NCBI GenBank assembly: GCA_964624955.1
Contig: CAZUZF010000034.1
Coordinates: 1-8,252, forward strand
Direction: 5' to 3'
DNA from: JACQHJ01 sp964624955
GTDB lineage: Bacteria; Patescibacteriota; Microgenomatia; Levybacterales; UBA12049
DNA length: 8,252 bases
The stretch's first letter is position 1, and every line of letters starts with the position of its first letter. The position numbers and the translations under genes are program-made. Shown one piece after another: positions 1 to 5,969 of the stretch. The notes under the pieces are model-generated. The model worked only from the letters and a program-made list of their open reading frames with translations, did no database searches and had not been told where the DNA came from.

Positions 1-279
1 CAAGAAAAACATTTGATTCAAATGATTTAACCTTAAAATTAGATAAATAATTGGAAAGATGGCAAAAATAAGACCCTGGATTTTATTTGCCGATATAAAC
101 CAAACCAAGCTCCACAAGAAAATAAATAAAAGTAAAAAGGCAATAGGTATTGCAGTTATTTTAAAATCATAAAAGGAAATCAAAGCGTTAGGAGGAAAAG
201 AAAAAATAAGGTAGGAAAGACTAACCAAAGATATAACTGAGAAAACAGGAAGTATTAAAAGTTTCTTTCTTCTTCGCAT
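1..279 (-). CDS. Partial small membrane protein, C-terminus off the left edge
   Basis: Reading leftward from an ATG at 279-277, the frame stays open for 93 codons to the window edge without a stop, so the 3' end is missing. The protein starts with a basic cluster (MRRRKK) followed by a hydrophobic stretch at about residues 7-27 (LLILPVFSVISLVSLSYLIF). Further hydrophobic segments lie at about 45-63 and 70-85. The positive N-terminus before the first helix suggests a cytoplasmic N-terminus. I do not recognise the family. It is divergent from the 346 gene with a 66-bp gap. A weak -10-like TATGTT lies on the - strand at 296-291, with no convincing -35. The high hydrophobicity and consistent frame support a real gene, but it could be a short orphan membrane protein of no known function. 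Confidence 0.6.
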   Translation of the reverse strand, partial: MRRRKKLLILPVFSVISLVSLSYLIFSFPPNALISFYDFKITAIPIAFLLLFIFLWSLVWFISANKIQGLIFAIFPIIYLILRLNHLNQMFFL

Positions 280-305
280 AATTTAAGTTTAACATAACTG
301 CATTT

Positions 306-332
306 TTGATTTATTAACCCTTCTGTTATAAT
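306..332 (+). promoter_or_regulatory. Extended -10 promoter of the HEILH-protein gene
   Basis: A perfect TATAAT lies at 327-332, preceded by TG at 324-325 with one intervening base, which is the extended -10 pattern. The best -35-like hexamer is TTGATT at 306-311, with a short 15-bp spacer. Extended -10 promoters often do not need a good -35. Transcription would begin near 339, leaving a leader of only about 7 nt before the ATG at 346, with no Shine-Dalgarno sequence. Confidence 0.6.
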
Positions 333-345
333 TTCTCACACTAAA

Positions 346-1122
346 ATGAGTAAGCTAGAAAAATATACTGCTCATAGTCAGGTTGCTGACGCTTTAAGAA
401 TTGAGACATCAGTTGTTTCTCCTTCGGTACAACAGGAATTAGTATCTCATGGAAGAAGAGTTGTTAATTTTATGTCAGAAAGATACGGGTTGACTCAATT
501 ATCTGGTTCAAATCTTCCCGATAGAATCGTTGTAACAGATGACGCAGGATATAACACCTTTATTCCAAATTGGTTGAGCTCTTTTTTAACAGGGGAAGAA
601 AAATATTCTCCTGCTAAACAAAAAGATTTACTCACTGCGTCTTATATGCCAGAGGGAGGCATTTTGCTTTTAAATGGAGAAACTGCATTGTGGGATCATT
701 TAGATGGTAGTCATAAAGACCAATTGATCGCACAAAGTGGTACGGAATCTATGGCAAGAGTTGAGCTTGAAAGAATAGTTATGCAAGATTCTGTAACGCA
801 TGAGATTCTTCATGAAGTAGTAGGTGGTAATTTAAGTGATGGAGCTTATTATATTGCCCATCCAGCAGTTTTTTATTACCTAAGAGAAATAGCGCAGGCA
901 TTAAATTTTCCATATTTGACCACACCAAGAATAGAAACAGAAATAGATTTTTATCAGTATTTGCTTAATAAATACGGTAAAGTATTTGAAGATTATATGT
1001 TTAGTAAAGGCAATAATATGGATGAGTGGGATTTGGTAAGACTAGAAACAGCAGAGCGTTTAAGATTATTTGTACAGGAACCATCGGGAACTTTTTCACT
1101 AGGATTAGAATTTCCCTCTTGA
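346..1122 (+). CDS. Hypothetical protein with HExxH zinc-metallopeptidase-like motif
   Basis: This is a 258-aa protein with no signal peptide or membrane helix, so probably cytoplasmic. The clearest feature is H152-E-I-L-H156 within SVTHEILHEVVGGNL. It matches the HExxH signature of zincin metallopeptidases, where the two histidines bind zinc and the glutamate is catalytic. The metzincin extension (HExxHxxGxxH) is not matched. The third zinc ligand is not obvious: H172 or a glutamate in the helix around 179-202 are candidates. The helical C-terminal half is rich in charged residues. I cannot assign a family, and the motif alone can occur by chance. The gene has its own extended -10 promoter, and its TGA stop overlaps the -35 box of hrcA, so it lies directly upstream of the heat-shock cluster. 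Use of TGA as stop supports the standard bacterial code. The ATG at 346 is chosen because it is the first one after the TATAAT box. Confidence 0.7.
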   Translation: MSKLEKYTAHSQVADALRIETSVVSPSVQQELVSHGRRVVNFMSERYGLTQLSGSNLPDRIVVTDDAGYNTFIPNWLSSFLTGEEKYSPAKQKDLLTASYMPEGGILLLNGETALWDHLDGSHKDQLIAQSGTESMARVELERIVMQDSVTHEILHEVVGGNLSDGAYYIAHPAVFYYLREIAQALNFPYLTTPRIETEIDFYQYLLNKYGKVFEDYMFSKGNNMDEWDLVRLETAERLRLFVQEPSGTFSLGLEFPS

Positions 1123-1148
1123 CAAACTTTTGGCACTCGTGTTATATT
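1119..1148 (+). promoter_or_regulatory. hrcA promoter (TTGACA-N18-TATATT)
   Basis: A perfect -35 TTGACA is at 1119-1124 and a -10 TATATT at 1143-1148, with an 18-bp spacer. TG at 1140-1141 adds an extended -10. This is the strongest promoter in the window. The -35 overlaps the TGA stop of the upstream gene (1120-1122). Transcription should begin near 1155. The CIRCE operator covers the spacer, the -10 and the predicted start, so bound HrcA would block RNA polymerase. Confidence 0.8.
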
Positions 1149-1156
1149 ACTGCTAA
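1130..1156 (+). promoter_or_regulatory. CIRCE operator (HrcA binding site)
   Basis: The left half TTGGCACTC (1130-1138) matches the CIRCE half TTAGCACTC at 8 of 9 positions. The right half TACTGCTAA (1148-1156) matches GAGTGCTAA at 7 of 9. The two halves are separated by exactly 9 bp, as in the consensus. HrcA binds this element as a dimer and represses heat-shock genes. Its place over the -10 box and start site, immediately upstream of hrcA itself, fits autoregulation of the cluster. The right half is the more degenerate one, so affinity may be lower than for a perfect site. Confidence 0.85.
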
Positions 1157-1214
1157 CCTAGGTACGACGCAATTTAGGGTGGTATATTTAAAACTCTAGC
1201 GCGTATCCGGGTTA
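1154..1214 (+). promoter_or_regulatory. Large hairpin in the hrcA 5' leader
   Basis: The leader between the predicted start (~1155) and the hrcA ATG (1225) can fold into one long interrupted stem. Bases 1154-1166 pair with 1202-1214, with one A-C mismatch (1160/1208) and two G-U pairs. After a bulged A at 1167, CGC 1168-1170 pairs with GCG 1199-1201. After a four-base bulge (1171-1174), 1175-1180 pairs with 1193-1198, closing a 12-nt loop (1181-1192). The stem ends 10 nt before the ATG, and the linker between them is AU-rich with no good Shine-Dalgarno. There is no U-run after it, so it is not an intrinsic terminator. It may stabilise the 5' end or control translation, perhaps with temperature. 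The pairing was worked out by eye; no folding energy was computed. Confidence 0.6.
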
Positions 1215-1224
1215 AGAATTTATT

Positions 1225-1956
1225 ATGCACGACTTAACGGCTAGACAGGTCGATATCTTAAAAAGTCTCATTGAAGAATATATTGAGACTGCAGAAGCGG
1301 TCGGTTCAGAGACTTTAGAAAAAAAGCATAATTTATCGGCAAGCCCTGCAACCATTCGAAATGAAATGGTTAGGCTAACAGAGTTAGGGTACCTTAAAAA
1401 ACCGCATATTTCAGCTGGTAGGGTTCCAACCCCTTTGGGGATGAAATTCTACGTCAAACAGCTGATGAAGGAAAAAGAACTCTCAGTTGCCGAAGAGGTT
1501 TCACTAAAGGAAAAAGTGTGGGACTTACGAGAAAAAGAAAGAGCATTTTTAAAAGAATTAACAAGAACGTTAGCTGATAGAACAAAAGCTTTGGCAATTA
1601 CAACAACTGATGAAGGAGATTTATTTTGCGCAGGATATGCAAACATTTTAGACAATCCTGAATTTTTAGATATCGATGTAACCAAAAATTTGTTATCAGC
1701 TGTTGATGAGTTTGAATATTTTCAAAGTTTATTTTCCGGTCAAGCAGACGATGACGATATCCATATACTTTTAGGTGAGGATCTTGGACCAAGACTTAAC
1801 GGTCCATATGGATTTGTCTATACCAAATATCACACACCCGCAAATCTTACAGGAGAGGTGGGAGTTTTGGGACCGACAAGACTAAACTATAATTTTGTTG
1901 TCCCAACTGTTAGATATTTTGGAGATTTAATTGGAGAGATAGCAAAAGGTTGGTAA
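1225..1956 (+). CDS. hrcA: Heat-inducible transcription repressor HrcA, shortened form
   Basis: HrcA represses heat-shock operons by binding CIRCE, and a CIRCE element lies just upstream. The N-terminal winged helix (about residues 1-78) has the family signature SPATIRNEMVRLTELGYL at 40-57, followed by PHISAGRVPT (60-69), G72 and FYV (75-77). The C-terminal GAF-like part is recognisable from GYANILDNPEF (137-147) to GVLGPTRLNY (213-222) and the final helix. Family members are usually about 340 aa; this one has 243. The missing stretch appears to be internal, around residues 127-136, where the family normally carries about 100 further residues including the inserted dimerisation domain. The frame is open throughout, so this is a compact variant and not a broken gene. 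The ATG at 1225 is supported by alignment of the N-terminus to the family. grpE starts one base after the stop, so translation is probably coupled. Confidence 0.9.
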   Translation: MHDLTARQVDILKSLIEEYIETAEAVGSETLEKKHNLSASPATIRNEMVRLTELGYLKKPHISAGRVPTPLGMKFYVKQLMKEKELSVAEEVSLKEKVWDLREKERAFLKELTRTLADRTKALAITTTDEGDLFCAGYANILDNPEFLDIDVTKNLLSAVDEFEYFQSLFSGQADDDDIHILLGEDLGPRLNGPYGFVYTKYHTPANLTGEVGVLGPTRLNYNFVVPTVRYFGDLIGEIAKGW

Positions 1957-1957
1957 G

Positions 1958-2383
1958 ATGAAAAAACATGAAAAAGACAAAAATATCGATTTAGTGAACC
2001 TTGAAAATCAATTAAAAAGAGCTTTGGCTGACTATCAAAATTTGGAAAAAAGGATAGAAGCGCAAAAGGGTGAATGGATTAAATCGTCTAATAAAGATTT
2101 GCTTTTAAGACTTTTGCCCGGGTTAGACAGCTTAACCTTAGCTCTAAAACACACCCAAGACGAAGGCGTAAAGGTTTCAATTAAACACTTTTTAGATATT
2201 TTAGAAAAGGAGGGTGTTAAAAAAATTGAAACTAATGGAGCTAACTTTGATCCAAACCTAATGGAGGCAGTATCAACCAGGGATGGAGAAGATGGAAAGG
2301 TTGTAGAGGAAGTTAGAGCTGGATACACTCTTTACGATACGGTTCTAAGGCCTGCTCAGGTAATAGTAGGCAATAAAAGTTAA
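1958..2383 (+). CDS. grpE: Nucleotide exchange factor GrpE
   Basis: GrpE is the dimeric co-chaperone that releases ADP from DnaK. At 141 aa it is shorter than the E. coli protein (197 aa), mainly because the disordered N-terminal tail is reduced to about 10 charged residues. A coiled-coil region covers about 11-45 (ALADYQNLEKRIEAQK at 22-37). It is followed by the family motif LLRLLPGLDSLTLAL (49-63) and the C-terminal beta domain that contacts DnaK: GANFDPNLMEAV (94-105), V-R-AGYTLYDTVLRPAQVIV (119-137). Two usually conserved positions differ: HEAV reads MEAV and R-V-LRPA reads T-V-LRPA. The gene follows hrcA with a 1-base gap, so it is almost certainly cotranscribed from the CIRCE-controlled promoter. 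The ATG at 1958 fits this coupling. Confidence 0.93.
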   Translation: MKKHEKDKNIDLVNLENQLKRALADYQNLEKRIEAQKGEWIKSSNKDLLLRLLPGLDSLTLALKHTQDEGVKVSIKHFLDILEKEGVKKIETNGANFDPNLMEAVSTRDGEDGKVVEEVRAGYTLYDTVLRPAQVIVGNKS

Positions 2384-2393
2384 AAGCGAAAAG

Positions 2394-2432
2394 TTTAAAA
2401 ATTATTTGAATTTTTCATTTTTAATTTTTAAA
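2394..2432. repeat. Perfect 11-bp AT-only inverted repeat upstream of dnaK
   Basis: TTTAAAAATTA at 2394-2404 is repeated as its exact reverse complement TAATTTTTAAA at 2422-2432, with a 17-bp spacer. It occupies most of the grpE-dnaK gap, and its right arm ends 7 bp before the dnaK -10 box, over the region where a -35 would lie. It could be an operator, an UP-like AT-rich element, or a weak stem at the end of the grpE transcript. In such AT-rich DNA chance symmetry is possible, although 11 of 11 is notable. There is no resemblance to CIRCE. Confidence 0.5.
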
Positions 2433-2439
2433 ATAAAGA

Positions 2440-2445
2440 TATAAT
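2440..2445 (+). promoter_or_regulatory. dnaK -10 box (leaderless start)
   Basis: A perfect TATAAT at 2440-2445 ends 7 bases before the dnaK ATG (2453), so transcription would start at or one base before the start codon. No Shine-Dalgarno sequence is present between them. The -35 region is T-rich with no good hexamer (best TTTTTA at 2418-2423, 16-bp spacer) and overlaps the right arm of the inverted repeat. It suggests dnaK can be transcribed apart from hrcA-grpE. Confidence 0.5.
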
Positions 2446-2452
2446 TAATATT

Positions 2453-4363
2453 ATGGGAAAAATAATTGGAATTGATTTAGGTACAACCAACAGTGCTGTT
2501 GCTGTAATGGAGGGAGGAAATCCCAAAGTTATACATAGTGCAGAAGGGCGTAATGTTATCCCATCGGTAGTTGATCCGATATCTCATGTTGTGGGTGATG
2601 TGGCAAAAAGACAGCTTGTTCTTAAGTCCAAAACCACAATCTTTTCTATTAAACGCTTAATGGGAAGAAAATATAAAGACGAGTCTGTGCAGTTTGATAT
2701 TAAATGGCTTCCTTACACTATTAAAGCGGGAAGAGACGGAATGGCAGATGTTGAAGTAGAAGGACGAACTTTTACTCCTCAAGAAATTAGTGCCATGATA
2801 CTTCAAAAGATCAAAGCAGATGCAGAGGCATATCTTGGTGGTAAAGTAACTCAGGCTGTCATTACTGTTCCTGCATATTTTGACGATTCACAAAGACAAG
2901 CAACAAAACAAGCAGGAGAAATAGCAGGACTTGAAGTACTTAGAATTATAAACGAACCAACTGCAGCAGCACTTGCTTATGGTCTTGATAAGAAAAATGT
3001 CCATACAATAGCAGTTTATGATTTGGGTGGGGGAACATTTGATATCTCAATTTTAGAGCTTGGAGATGGCGTATATCAGGTAAAATCAACCAATGGAGAT
3101 ACTCACCTTGGAGGAGATGACTTTGACCAGGCAATAATTGACTATTTGGCCCAGGAATTTAAAAAAGAAAACGGAGTAGATTTAAGAAAAGACCCGCAAG
3201 CTTTGCAAAGACTTAGAGAAAGCGCTGAAAAAGCAAAAATTGAGCTTTCAAGTAGTCAGGAAGCACAGATTAACCAACCCTTTATAACCCAGGGAGAAGG
3301 TGGAACACCACTACATCTAACAATGACCTTAACAAGGGCTAAGCTTGAGCAAATTGTTGATCCTTTAATCCAAAAAACACTAAAACCAGTAGAGCTTGCC
3401 TTAAAGGATGCAAAAATTAAAGTAAGTGATGTTAACGAAGTAATTTTGGTCGGTGGAATGACCAGAATGCCAAAGGTAATAGAAACTGTTACCAAGTTTT
3501 TTGGCAAAGAGCCAAATAAAAGCGTTAACCCTGATGAAGTTGTGGCTGTTGGAGCAGCAATTCAAGGAGGAGTTTTAGGAGGAGAAGTCAAAGACGTATT
3601 ACTTTTAGACGTTACCCCATTAACTTTAGGTATAGAAACATTAGGTAGTGTTTCAACTCCTTTAATTGAAAGAAATACAACTATTCCAACTTCTAAATCA
3701 CAAGTATTTTCAACAGCAGCTGATAACCAAACTCAGGTTGAGATAAACGTATTGCAGGGAGAAAGATCAATGGCAGCTGATAATAAGTCACTGGGAAGAT
3801 TTATTCTCGATGGTATTCCACCAGCACCCCGTGGTGTTCCCCAAATTGAGGTTGCCTTTGACCTTGACGCAAATGGAATCTTAAATGTTAAAGCAACTGA
3901 TAAGGCAACAGGCAAAGAACAAAGCATAAAGATAACCGGCTCAACTGGCCTTACTAAAGAAGAAGTTGAGAAAATGACCAAAGAAGCTGAGGCTCATGCA
4001 GCAGAGGACGCAGAGAAAAAAGAAAAAGTTGAGGCAAGAAACCAAGCAGATTCTTTAATCTTTACAGCAGAAAAAACACTTAAAGATGCAGGGGATAAGG
4101 TAAAAGAGGAAGATAAAAAAGAAGTGGAAGAAAAAATATCTAGTCTTAAATCAATTTTGGACAGTGGTAGCAAAGAAGACCTTGAGACAAAAACAAAAGA
4201 ATTATCAGATAGCCTGCAAAAGATTGGTCAGGCTATGTATCAACAGCAAGGGCAGCAAGCAACTCAAGAGCCTAATTCAGAACAGACAAGTCAACCAAAA
4301 GGAGCCCAAGATAATCAAGACGCAAAGAAAGAAGAACCTGTTGAAGGGGAAGTAGTTAACTAA
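2453..4363 (+). CDS. dnaK: Chaperone protein DnaK (Hsp70)
   Basis: This is a complete 636-aa Hsp70 that binds unfolded segments of client proteins in the cytoplasm in an ATP-controlled cycle. The nucleotide-binding domain shows IGIDLGTTNS (5-14), K67 in SIKRLMG (equivalent to the catalytic K70 of E. coli), YDLGGGTFDIS (189-199) with T195 at the E. coli T199 site, and VILVGGMTRMP (330-340). It has the subdomain typical of E. coli-type DnaK (the stretch after IELSSSQEAQ). The hydrophobic interdomain linker is DVLLLD (381-386), followed by the substrate-binding domain. The helical lid leads to a Q- and charge-rich tail ending in EGEVVN, close to the usual EEVD-like acidic end of bacterial DnaK. 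grpE lies upstream, and a 217-aa gene follows after 14 bp, then dnaJ. The gene also has its own -10 box. Confidence 0.98.
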   Translation: MGKIIGIDLGTTNSAVAVMEGGNPKVIHSAEGRNVIPSVVDPISHVVGDVAKRQLVLKSKTTIFSIKRLMGRKYKDESVQFDIKWLPYTIKAGRDGMADVEVEGRTFTPQEISAMILQKIKADAEAYLGGKVTQAVITVPAYFDDSQRQATKQAGEIAGLEVLRIINEPTAAALAYGLDKKNVHTIAVYDLGGGTFDISILELGDGVYQVKSTNGDTHLGGDDFDQAIIDYLAQEFKKENGVDLRKDPQALQRLRESAEKAKIELSSSQEAQINQPFITQGEGGTPLHLTMTLTRAKLEQIVDPLIQKTLKPVELALKDAKIKVSDVNEVILVGGMTRMPKVIETVTKFFGKEPNKSVNPDEVVAVGAAIQGGVLGGEVKDVLLLDVTPLTLGIETLGSVSTPLIERNTTIPTSKSQVFSTAADNQTQVEINVLQGERSMAADNKSLGRFILDGIPPAPRGVPQIEVAFDLDANGILNVKATDKATGKEQSIKITGSTGLTKEEVEKMTKEAEAHAAEDAEKKEKVEARNQADSLIFTAEKTLKDAGDKVKEEDKKEVEEKISSLKSILDSGSKEDLETKTKELSDSLQKIGQAMYQQQGQQATQEPNSEQTSQPKGAQDNQDAKKEEPVEGEVVN

Positions 4364-4377
4364 ACTACTTAATCTTC

Positions 4378-5031
4378 ATGACAATAGAAGCTAACCGAAC
4401 AACAACACCTTCTACCCCTGATGTACCAAGACCGCCTCTAGCTGTTCCTGATTCTTGGTTTAGACAATTGTTGTTTGTCGCAGAGGGTTTTCCCCAAGGC
4501 AGCCCAATAAACAGTTACATAGTTGGTTTTAGGATTTTCCAATCTGTATTAAATGGTGAGATGGCTCTAGGGGATATTTTTGATACTCAACTTGATTATT
4601 CCCAAATAGATCTTCTAATACAAAGAGGAGATCAATATCATGCGCATTTAAGACCAGAGGGAGATAGAATACGAAGAGAGTGGATTATTGCTCTTTGGAA
4701 TGGTAACATGCTGGGTCAACTATCAAGGTTAACAAGAAGAATATCAGATTGGCAAGGTCCGTCTGAACAAGATAAACTACAAGCTGTAACCGAGTTATTC
4801 GCTACTGCAAATGACTCAATTCGAAGCGAAGATGGTCAGAGAGCAGGCACAAGACATAGGTTTTTGGCTCAAACAGATCCTGAATATAGAAGTAGAGTAT
4901 GTGAGCAATTGGCCCTAAAACCTCTTTACGATAAAATCCATATAGATGTTAATCGAAAAGCTTTAAGAATGCGAGAGGGTTTGCAGGTTACAGTTCCTGA
5001 AGCAATCTTACAATGGTTTAGTATATATTAA
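4378..5031 (+). CDS. Unrecognised protein between dnaK and dnaJ
   Basis: I do not recognise this 217-aa protein. Its N-terminus (1-24) is a T/P-rich, probably disordered tail. The rest looks like a soluble, mainly helical domain with many R, Q and W residues: PDSWFRQLLFVAEGFPQG (24-41), IRREWIIALWNGNMLGQLSRLTRRISDW (98-125), and a basic C-terminal segment ending in QWFSIY. There is one cysteine (C175), no zinc motif, no transmembrane helix and no signal peptide. The ATG lies 14 bases after the dnaK stop, with no promoter between and no Shine-Dalgarno, so it is probably cotranscribed with dnaK. Position inside the Hsp70 cluster suggests, but does not show, a role linked to protein folding. The open frame, codon use like its neighbours and tight spacing make it a credible gene. 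Confidence 0.8.
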   Translation: MTIEANRTTTPSTPDVPRPPLAVPDSWFRQLLFVAEGFPQGSPINSYIVGFRIFQSVLNGEMALGDIFDTQLDYSQIDLLIQRGDQYHAHLRPEGDRIRREWIIALWNGNMLGQLSRLTRRISDWQGPSEQDKLQAVTELFATANDSIRSEDGQRAGTRHRFLAQTDPEYRSRVCEQLALKPLYDKIHIDVNRKALRMREGLQVTVPEAILQWFSIY

Positions 5032-5064
5032 ATACTTATATAAACCAAACGTGCTTTTATATTT

Positions 5065-5075
5065 TATAGTAAAAT
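5065..5075 (+). promoter_or_regulatory. Possible dnaJ -10 box
   Basis: Two overlapping -10-like hexamers precede dnaJ: TATAGT at 5065-5070 and TAAAAT at 5070-5075. The second ends 7 bases before the ATG (5083), which would give an almost leaderless transcript. No -35 hexamer was found at a suitable distance, and no Shine-Dalgarno sequence is visible. In AT-rich DNA such hexamers are common, so dnaJ may instead depend on read-through from dnaK. Confidence 0.3.
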
Positions 5076-5082
5076 AGACACT

Positions 5083-5964
5083 ATGGCAAAAGATTATTAT
5101 TCAGTTCTTGGTGTTTCAAAAAATGCTTCAGTAGATGAAATAAAAAAAGCATATAGAAAGCTTGCGCTTCAATACCATCCTGATAGAAATAAAGACAAAG
5201 CATCAGAAGAAAAATTTAAAGAAGTAACCAAAGCATACGAAATCCTATCTGATTCAAGTAAAAGACAAACCTACGATCAGTTTGGAGAAGCAGCTTTCCA
5301 GCAAGGTGGGCCTGGTGCAGGTGGTCCTTTTGGAGGATTTGGAACTCAGAGTGGAAGATACGGTCCATTTACCTATACATATACAACAAGTGGCAACCAA
5401 GCAGGTTTTGATTTTGGTGGATTTTCAGACCCTTTTGAGATCTTTGAGCAATTCTTTGGTGGCGCAAATCCTTTCCAAAGAGCACAAAGAAGAACAACTT
5501 ATTCCCTTTCAATCTCATTTATGGAAGCAATAAACGGAACAACCAAGAAAGTAAACATGGGTGGAAAAACACAAACAATTAAAATTCCCCAAGGAGTTGA
5601 TACAGGCTCAAGGATTAGATTTGGAGATTCAGATGTAGTAATAGAAGTAGAACCTCATAGAAACTTTAGACGAGAAGGATACGACATTATAACTGAAGAA
5701 GAAATTTCTTTTCCCAAAGCAGCTCTTGGAGATGAATTAGAAGTTGAGACAGTGCAGGGAAATGTCAAAATTAAAATTCCCTCCGGTACTCAACCAGGTA
5801 CTTTAATAAGGCTAAGAGGAAAAGGCGTAAAAATGTTAAGAGGAAGTGGACACGGAGATCATTATGTGAGAATAAAAGTAACTGTTCCTAAAACACTTTC
5901 AGGGCACCAAAAAGAGCTACTAAGAGAATTTGAAGAAGGCAAGAGAACAACAGGCTGGTTTTAA
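5083..5964 (+). CDS. dnaJ: DnaJ/Hsp40 family co-chaperone, class B (no zinc finger)
   Basis: J-proteins deliver clients to DnaK and stimulate its ATPase. The J domain covers residues 4-68 (DYYSVLGVSKNAS...YDQFG) with the essential HPD at 32-34. A G/F-rich linker with several aromatic repeats follows (about 74-130), ending in DPFEIFEQFFGG. The two C-terminal beta domains cover about 138-270 (SLSISFMEAINGT, IKIPQGVDTGSRIRF, FPKAALGDELEVETVQG, IKIPSGTQPGTLIRLRGKGV, GDHYVRIKVTVP). The four CxxCxGxG zinc repeats of class A DnaJ are absent; there is no cysteine in the protein. This explains the 293-aa length against about 370, so the protein is CbpA-like by architecture although it sits at the dnaJ position of the cluster. 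The downstream gene on the other strand ends only 5 bases away. Confidence 0.92.
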   Translation: MAKDYYSVLGVSKNASVDEIKKAYRKLALQYHPDRNKDKASEEKFKEVTKAYEILSDSSKRQTYDQFGEAAFQQGGPGAGGPFGGFGTQSGRYGPFTYTYTTSGNQAGFDFGGFSDPFEIFEQFFGGANPFQRAQRRTTYSLSISFMEAINGTTKKVNMGGKTQTIKIPQGVDTGSRIRFGDSDVVIEVEPHRNFRREGYDIITEEEISFPKAALGDELEVETVQGNVKIKIPSGTQPGTLIRLRGKGVKMLRGSGHGDHYVRIKVTVPKTLSGHQKELLREFEEGKRTTGWF

Positions 5965-5969
5965 TTGGA

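Noticed and set aside
1120..1122. Possible UGA recoding, as in some CPR lineages
   Set aside because: TGA ends the 346-1122 gene right at the hrcA promoter and ends the 7541-7867 gene in an ATGA overlap. Reading through either would run into well-defined neighbouring elements.
1171..1203. T-box-like GGGTGGTA followed by GCG in the hrcA leader, suggesting a tRNA-sensing riboswitch
   Set aside because: The predicted leader is only about 70 nt, with no room for Stem I and a specifier loop. The ACCGCG part does not follow directly, there is no terminator, and hrcA is not a T-box target type. The bases are better explained by the hairpin.
2376..2400. Direct repeat AAAAGTT/AAAAGTTT after grpE
   Set aside because: Only two short A-rich copies that run across the grpE stop; easily expected in this composition.
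2384..2452. A second CIRCE element in front of dnaK
   Set aside because: The inverted repeat there is made only of A and T and shares no GCACTC/GAGTGC core with CIRCE.
4164..4355. Overlapping 63-aa open frame inside the 3' end of dnaK
   Set aside because: It is lysine-rich out-of-frame translation of the charged dnaK tail, with no promoter or independent support.
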